Origin: Parasulfuritortus cantonensis
Lineage (GTDB): Bacteria > Pseudomonadota > Gammaproteobacteria > Burkholderiales > Thiobacillaceae
Assembly (NCBI RefSeq): GCF_004337445.1
Contig: NZ_SJZB01000014.1
Span: 109,088-173,087, forward strand
DNA: 64,000 nucleotides
Reading direction: 5' to 3'
Shown here: piece by piece, positions 58,255 through 64,000 of the stretch
Position numbering within the stretch: position 1 is the first letter of the stretch
Layout: each line of letters opens with the position of its first letter
The notes under the pieces: generated by a model
Told to the model about the DNA's origin: nothing
Database searches by the model: none
What the model saw: the letters and a program-made list of their open reading frames with translations, nothing else
Translations under genes and position numbers: made by a program

Positions 58255-60426
58255 ATGGCGAAATCGACCGGGACCCGGATTTTCAGCATGGCCGCCGCGG
58301 TCAGCATGCTACTGGTGGCAGCTTCCGCGCTGGCCAATACCCTGCAATCCGTCAAGGTTGGCCAGGGAGGCGGCCAGGCCCAGGTGCTCACCATCGCCCT
58401 GAGCGAGGGGTTGACGAGCACGCCGATGCATTTCACCACGACGAACCCGCACCGTATCGTCATCGACCTGCCGGGGATACAGAACCCGCAGGGGCGCGCG
58501 TCCGAAACGGTCAACACCGGCGTCATCCGGGGCTACAACATCGCCCAGACCGCCGACCGGACCCGTGTGGTCGTCGACCTGACCGGGCCAGCCACCTACG
58601 ATCTCAAGAACGAAGGCAACCGGGTACTTGTCACCTTGCGTGGATCGGACAACGCTCCCGGTACCGCGGCGCCGGCTCACTTCGACAGTTCACCGAGCGC
58701 CAGTTCGGCGACCGCCAGTGTGCAGGACGTGGTCTTCCGACGCGGCAAGAACAGCGAAAGCCGGGTGGAGGTCGCCCTGTCCGACCCGGGCGTCGGCGTC
58801 GACATCAAGCAGAAGGGCAAGACGATTCAGGTGGATTTCCTCAACACCGCCCTCCCTCAGAACCTGATGCGCCGGCTCGACGTGAGTGAGTTCGCAACCC
58901 CGGCGCAAAGCATCGAGACGTTCACCCAGGGCACGAACACCCGCATGGTCGTCACCCCCAAGGGCAAGTGGGATTACTTCGCCTATCAAACCGGCAAGAC
59001 CTTCATCCTCGAGGTCACGCCGATCGATGCCGGCGACAAGGCCTCCGGAAAGAAACGTTATGACGGCGAGCGCCTTTCCCTCGACTTCCAGGATGTCGAC
59101 GTCCGTGCCGTACTCAAGGTCATCGCCGATTTCACGGGGCTGAACATCGTCGCCGCGGAATCGGTGAAGGGTAGCGTCACCGTACGTCTGAAGGACGTAC
59201 CCTGGGACCAGGCCCTCGACATCATCCTGCTCACGAAGGGCCTCGACAAACGCGAAAACGGGAACGTCATCTGGGTTGCCCCCAGCAAGGAAATGGCCGA
59301 CAAGGAAAAGGAACGCATGGATGCCGCCGAAATCGAGGAGCTCCAGACCGAGATCGTTCATCTGAACTACATGCGCGCCCCCGATGCCTACGCCATCCTG
59401 ACCGGCAAGTCCATCACCAGCGTCCAGGCTGGCGAGAAGGTCACCTGTTCCACGGCCGCACAAGGCGTTGGCGGTCGCAAGGAAAACACCTCCGGCTCGA
59501 CCGGTAATTCCGGCGCTGCCGGCACCAACAGCATGCTTTCCAAGCGTGGTACGGTCAATTTCGATCTCAAGACAAACTCCGTGTTCATCCAAGACACTGC
59601 GGCGCGAATCGAAAAGATGAAGACGTTGCTCAGCGAGATCGACGTCCCCGCGCGCCAGGTGATGATCGAGGCCCGCATCGTGGTCGCCGATGACTCGTTC
59701 AGCCGCTCGCTCGGCGCCCGGCTCGGCTTCAAGGCCCGCGTCGGGAAGGGCTTCGGTATTTCGTCCGATGCCAACGATGCATTCTCGATGGCTTCCGGTG
59801 GACTCTCCTCAACGAGCACCACGGCCTACAACGTCGACCTCGGGGCGAATACGACATTCAGCACCAACAACGCCGGCATCATCGGCCTGAGTCTGATTGA
59901 TGCCAGCAATGCGATCCTCGGGCTGGAATTGGAGGCGCTGGAGGCGGACAACCGCGGCAAGATCATTTCCAACCCGCGCGTGATCACCCAGAATCAGCAA
60001 CCGGCGGTCATCCTGCAGGGCCAGCAGGTTCCTTACGTCACCAACCATGGCACCTCGGAGACGCCAACCACGGAATTCAAGGACGCGCTGCTGTGCCTGC
60101 TGGTCGACCCGCAGGTACTCAACAACGATGACATCATTCTGAACGTCGAGGTGCAGAAGGATGCTCCGGTTGCGTTGACAGGCGGGTCCGTCAGGATCGA
60201 CACCAAGCGGCTCAAGACCCAGGTGCGGGTGAAGAACGGCGAAACCGTCGTACTGGGCGGCATATTCGAACAGGAACAGGCCAACAACACCGAGAAGATT
60301 CCCCTGCTGGGCGACATCCCGGTGCTCGGCTTGCTCTTCCGCAACAACTACAAGACGGACGCCAAGACCGAGCTCATGGTGTTCCTGACGCCGCGACTGC
60401 TCAACGACGCCGTGTCGCTGAAGTAA
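58255..60426 (+). CDS. pilQ: Type IV pilus secretin PilQ
   Basis: A 723-residue outer-membrane secretin. Signal peptide 'FSMAAAVSMLLVAASALAN', two N-terminal AMIN domains, an STN/N0 domain ('LDFQDVDVRAVLKVIADFTG'), N1 domain, a Ser/Gly linker and the secretin core ending 'GDIPVLGLLFRNNYKTDAKT' and 'ELMVFLTPRLL'. ATG 58255 is preferred because TTGAGG lies 8 nt upstream and it gives a normal signal peptide; an ATG at 58210 that overlaps the pilP stop would add 15 residues. Ends the operon before a strong terminator. Confidence 0.94.
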   Translation: MAKSTGTRIFSMAAAVSMLLVAASALANTLQSVKVGQGGGQAQVLTIALSEGLTSTPMHFTTTNPHRIVIDLPGIQNPQGRASETVNTGVIRGYNIAQTADRTRVVVDLTGPATYDLKNEGNRVLVTLRGSDNAPGTAAPAHFDSSPSASSATASVQDVVFRRGKNSESRVEVALSDPGVGVDIKQKGKTIQVDFLNTALPQNLMRRLDVSEFATPAQSIETFTQGTNTRMVVTPKGKWDYFAYQTGKTFILEVTPIDAGDKASGKKRYDGERLSLDFQDVDVRAVLKVIADFTGLNIVAAESVKGSVTVRLKDVPWDQALDIILLTKGLDKRENGNVIWVAPSKEMADKEKERMDAAEIEELQTEIVHLNYMRAPDAYAILTGKSITSVQAGEKVTCSTAAQGVGGRKENTSGSTGNSGAAGTNSMLSKRGTVNFDLKTNSVFIQDTAARIEKMKTLLSEIDVPARQVMIEARIVVADDSFSRSLGARLGFKARVGKGFGISSDANDAFSMASGGLSSTSTTAYNVDLGANTTFSTNNAGIIGLSLIDASNAILGLELEALEADNRGKIISNPRVITQNQQPAVILQGQQVPYVTNHGTSETPTTEFKDALLCLLVDPQVLNNDDIILNVEVQKDAPVALTGGSVRIDTKRLKTQVRVKNGETVVLGGIFEQEQANNTEKIPLLGDIPVLGLLFRNNYKTDAKTELMVFLTPRLLNDAVSLK

Positions 60427-60441
60427 CCGGCACCACAACGA

Positions 60442-60471
60442 AAAGGGCGGCATCCGAGCCGCCCTTTTTTT
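60442..60471 (+). terminator. Rho-independent terminator after pilQ
   Basis: Stem AAAGGGCGGC-ATCCGA-GCCGCCCTTT followed by a T7 run, 16 bp after the pilQ stop. The left-hand A run could let it also work for the convergent lpxC unit. Confidence 0.92.
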
Positions 60472-60487
60472 GTCTGCCCCCCGGCGC

Positions 60488-60673
60488 TCAGATCGCGATC
60501 AGGACCCGCTCGATGAAGTAGACCAAGAGCATGATGCCGACCAGCGCCATCCCGGACTTGAGGCCGAGGTTGGCAAAGCGCAGCCAGCGCGGGTCGCGGC
60601 TGACCGCGTAGCCGAGCAGCGACAGCACGATCAGTATCCCGACCAGGCCGAACAGCACGCGCACGGCCAGCAT
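60488..60673 (-). CDS. Small two-helix membrane protein (61 aa)
   Basis: A 61-residue protein with two hydrophobic segments ('VRVLFGLVGILIVLSLLGYA' and 'GMALVGIMLLVYFIERVL') joined by a basic loop 'VSRDPRWLRFANLGLKS'. The start ATG 60673 forms a TGATG overlap with the lpxC stop, strongly supporting translation. I do not recognise a named family; similar short membrane proteins follow lpxC in some relatives. A role in envelope biology is a guess from position. Confidence 0.7.
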   Translation of the reverse strand: MLAVRVLFGLVGILIVLSLLGYAVSRDPRWLRFANLGLKSGMALVGIMLLVYFIERVLIAI

Positions 60674-61590
60674 CAGGCCGCCATGATCGCAGTTTGCCGA
60701 ACCAGGCGCGCGGGCGTCTGGGCGGGGTCGACGAAGCTGGCCGGTTCCCAGGCCTCGGCATCGTCGACCAGGGCGCACAACAGCTTGTTGTTGAGGCCGT
60801 GGCCGGACTTGAATGCGGTGATGCTGCCGAGCAGGGGCTGGCCGGCCAGATAGAAGTCGCCCACCGCGTCCAGCACCTTGTGTTTGACGAACTCGTCGGC
60901 GTAGCGGAGGCCATCCGCGTTGAGCACCCGGAACTCGTCCATGACGATGGCGTTGTCCAGGTTGCCGCCCAACGCCAGCCCGTTGGCGCGCAGGTATTCG
61001 ACCTCATTCATGAACCCGAACGTACGCGCCCGGCTGATCTCCTTGACGTAGGAGGTCTCGGCGAAATCGATGCTGATCTCACGCCCGGAGCGTTTCAGCA
61101 CAGGGTGTTCGAAGTCGATCTGGAAGCCGATCCGGAAGCCGTCGTAGGGGACGATCTCCGCCCACTTGTCGCCCTCCTCCACGCGTACCGTCTTCTTCAC
61201 CCGGATGAATCGGCGCGGCACGTCCTGCTCCTCGATCCCCGCCGACTGGAGCAGGAACACGAAGGGGGCCGCCGAGCCATCCAGGATGGGCACCTCTGAG
61301 GCATCCAGGTCGATGTACAGGTTGTCGATGCCCAGCCCCGCCAGGGCGGACATCAGGTGTTCAACGGTCGCGACGCGGGCACCCTGGCACTCGAGCGCCG
61401 AGCACAGCCGTGTGTCGCTGACCAAATGCGGCGCCACCCGGAAACTCACGGGCTCCGCCAGATCCACGCGCCGGAAAAAAATCCCGGTGTCGGGCGGCGC
61501 CGGGCGCAGGGTGAGTTCCACCTTCTGGCCCGAGTGCAGTCCGACACCGGTTGCGCGTATGAGAGTCTTGATGCTTCTTTGCTTGATCAT
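60673..61590 (-). CDS. lpxC: UDP-3-O-acyl-N-acetylglucosamine deacetylase LpxC
   Basis: A 305-residue zinc deacetylase for the committed step of lipid A synthesis. Zinc and catalytic residues lie in '[20 protein letters not shown]', '[15 protein letters not shown]' and '[15 protein letters not shown]'. The N-terminal '[20 protein letters not shown]' is canonical. It follows ftsZ by 36 bp, the usual end of the division cluster. Confidence 0.97.
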   Translation of the reverse strand: MIKQRSIKTLIRATGVGLHSGQKVELTLRPAPPDTGIFFRRVDLAEPVSFRVAPHLVSDTRLCSALECQGARVATVEHLMSALAGLGIDNLYIDLDASEVPILDGSAAPFVFLLQSAGIEEQDVPRRFIRVKKTVRVEEGDKWAEIVPYDGFRIGFQIDFEHPVLKRSGREISIDFAETSYVKEISRARTFGFMNEVEYLRANGLALGGNLDNAIVMDEFRVLNADGLRYADEFVKHKVLDAVGDFYLAGQPLLGSITAFKSGHGLNNKLLCALVDDAEAWEPASFVDPAQTPARLVRQTAIMAA

Positions 61591-61626
61591 CCGGCAATTG
61601 TAGCCAGTTTTGCCATCCCCTCGTCG

Positions 61627-62817
61627 TCAATCGGCCTGACGGCGCAGGAAGGCCGGGATGTCCAGGGTCTCGATGCCCTGTTGCAGGGCGGCGTCGATTG
61701 CCGCCGTCGCCCGGCCCCGGTTGGGGTTCATGCGCATGGCGGTGGGGATCTCGTAGTCCGGGTCCGCAGTCTCGGCACGGCTGCCGCCGGCCATGCCGTA
61801 GGTGCCGGTCGCCTGCACGTTGTCGACCACCACCTGAGGCTTGCTGGCCTTGCTCACGAGCGGGTTGCCGAGGCCGGTCGCCACCATGGTGACGCGCAGG
61901 ATGTCGCCCATCGCGGGATCCATGGCGGTGCCGACGATGACCGTAGCCTCCTCGGCGGTGAAGCCCTGGATGGTGTTCATGACCTCGTAGAACTCGTCCA
62001 TCGTGAGGCTCTCGTCCGAGGTGATGTTGACCACCACGCCGCGGGCACCGCGCAGGTCGACGTTCTCCAGCAGCGGGCTCTTCACGGCCGCCTCGGCGGC
62101 GACCCGGGCACGACCCTCGCCCTCAGCCTGGGCGGTGCCCATCATGGCCATGCCGACCTCGCTCATGACCGTGCGCACGTCGGCGAAGTCGACGTTGATC
62201 ATGCCCGGGTTGCTGATGATCTCGGCGATGCCGCCAACCGCGCTGTGCAAGACGTCGTTGGCCGCCTCGAAGGCCTGGTTCAGCTTGACGCCGCCGCCCA
62301 GGACCGCACGCAGCTTGTCGTTGGGGATGATGATCAGGGAATCGACATGCTCCGACAGGGCCTTGAGGCCGTGGTCGGCGACGCGCATGCGCTTGCCTTC
62401 GAAAGCGAACGGCTTGGTCACCACGGCGACGGTCAGGATGCCCAGTTCCTTCGCGACTTCGGCCACCACCGGCGCGGCGCCGGTCCCGGTACCGCCACCC
62501 ATGCCGGCTGTGATGAACAGCATGTCGGCGCCGTCGATCAGTTCGGCGATGCGCTCGCGGTCCTCCAGGGCGGCCTCGCGCCCGATCTCGGGACGGGCGC
62601 CGGCGCCCAGGCCCTTGGTCACGTTGGTACCGATCTGCAGCTGCATCGGCGCCTGGTTGCGGCGCAACGCCTGGGCGTCGGTGTTGACGGCCAGGAACTC
62701 CACCCCGGTCATGCCCTTGTTGATCATGTGGTCCACGGCGTTGCCACCGCAGCCACCCACGCCAATCACCTTGATGACGGCGTCCTGTACATCCATTTCT
62801 TCGAGTTCGAACAACAT
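61627..62817 (-). CDS. ftsZ: Cell division protein FtsZ
   Basis: A 396-residue tubulin homologue. GTP-binding 'GVGGCGGNAVDHMI', the tubulin signature 'GGGTGTGAAPVVAEVAKE', T7 loop 'NVDFADVRTVM' and the C-terminal peptide 'TLDIPAFLRRQAD' for FtsA/ZipA binding are intact. It lies 36 bp after ftsA. ATG 62817 gives the common N terminus 'MLFELEEMDVQDAVIKVIGV'. Confidence 0.98.
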   Translation of the reverse strand: MLFELEEMDVQDAVIKVIGVGGCGGNAVDHMINKGMTGVEFLAVNTDAQALRRNQAPMQLQIGTNVTKGLGAGARPEIGREAALEDRERIAELIDGADMLFITAGMGGGTGTGAAPVVAEVAKELGILTVAVVTKPFAFEGKRMRVADHGLKALSEHVDSLIIIPNDKLRAVLGGGVKLNQAFEAANDVLHSAVGGIAEIISNPGMINVDFADVRTVMSEVGMAMMGTAQAEGEGRARVAAEAAVKSPLLENVDLRGARGVVVNITSDESLTMDEFYEVMNTIQGFTAEEATVIVGTAMDPAMGDILRVTMVATGLGNPLVSKASKPQVVVDNVQATGTYGMAGGSRAETADPDYEIPTAMRMNPNRGRATAAIDAALQQGIETLDIPAFLRRQAD

Positions 62818-62853
62818 ATCCCTCTCCTTTTCACGCGCAAAAAAACGACAAAC

Positions 62854-64000
<1,147 letters not shown>

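Overview
The window is high-GC DNA from a chemolithotrophic betaproteobacterium, most likely a sulfur and hydrogen oxidiser of the Thiobacillus/Thiobacillaceae type. This rests on gene content and order, not on a database match: a RalA-type H2 sensor operon (hoxA-hoxB-hoxC-hoxJ), soxYZ, a DsrS-like protein, two periplasmic rhodanese proteins, two TauE/SafE exporters, cytochrome c4, and betaproteobacterial blocks (pilT-pilU, yggS-proC-yggT-yggU, pilMNOPQ, ftsA-ftsZ-lpxC). Genes are densely packed with many 1-11 bp overlaps. No tRNA, rRNA, insertion sequence, phage or CRISPR was seen.

Layout. 1-12.3 kb (minus strand): a CHASE/PAS hybrid kinase cut by the window edge, a degenerate receiver, a NarL-type regulator, a PAS kinase, an ADP-ribosyltransferase resembling the cholera toxin A chain, and the regulatory hydrogenase operon hoxABCJ. 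12.4-15.6 kb: an unknown protein, an EVE-domain protein, a TauE/SafE exporter and a secreted alpha/beta hydrolase. 15.6-20.6 kb: pilTU diverging from yggS-proC-yggT-yggU and a zinc-ribbon protein. 20.6-23.2 kb: uppP, a radical SAM/SPASM enzyme and a convergent Nif11-type leader peptide gene, together a candidate RiPP system. 23.2-31.6 kb (minus): an eight-gene unit (peptide binding protein, DppBCDF-type ABC transporter, gamma-glutamyltransferase, TauE/SafE, Lrp/AsnC) behind an almost perfect sigma-54 promoter. 31.9-42.1 kb (minus): the Pil-Chp chemosensory operon, headed by a PhnD-like/rhodanese fusion and containing a chpA frameshift. 42.1-45.8 kb: thiD-thiE-hemL-dsrS-like. 45.8-49.6 kb (minus): a sulfur block with a protein that is 27% methionine, a DUF302 protein, a rhodanese, soxZ, soxY and cytochrome c4. 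49.7-55.2 kb: engB, a structured engB-hemB gap with a minus-strand terminator (likely antisense RNA), hemB, a PilZ protein, an unknown and PBP1a. 55.3-60.4 kb: pilMNOPQ. 60.5-64 kb (minus): a small membrane protein, lpxC, ftsZ and partial ftsA.

How the genes work together: the window combines type IV pilus assembly and retraction with its chemosensory control, cell envelope and division genes, environmental sensing (H2, PAS-domain kinases, pili) and periplasmic sulfur chemistry. The least explained items are the toxin-like ADP-ribosyltransferase behind the hydrogen sensor, the Nif11/radical SAM pair, the Met-rich secreted protein beside soxYZ, and the noncoding transcript opposite hemB.
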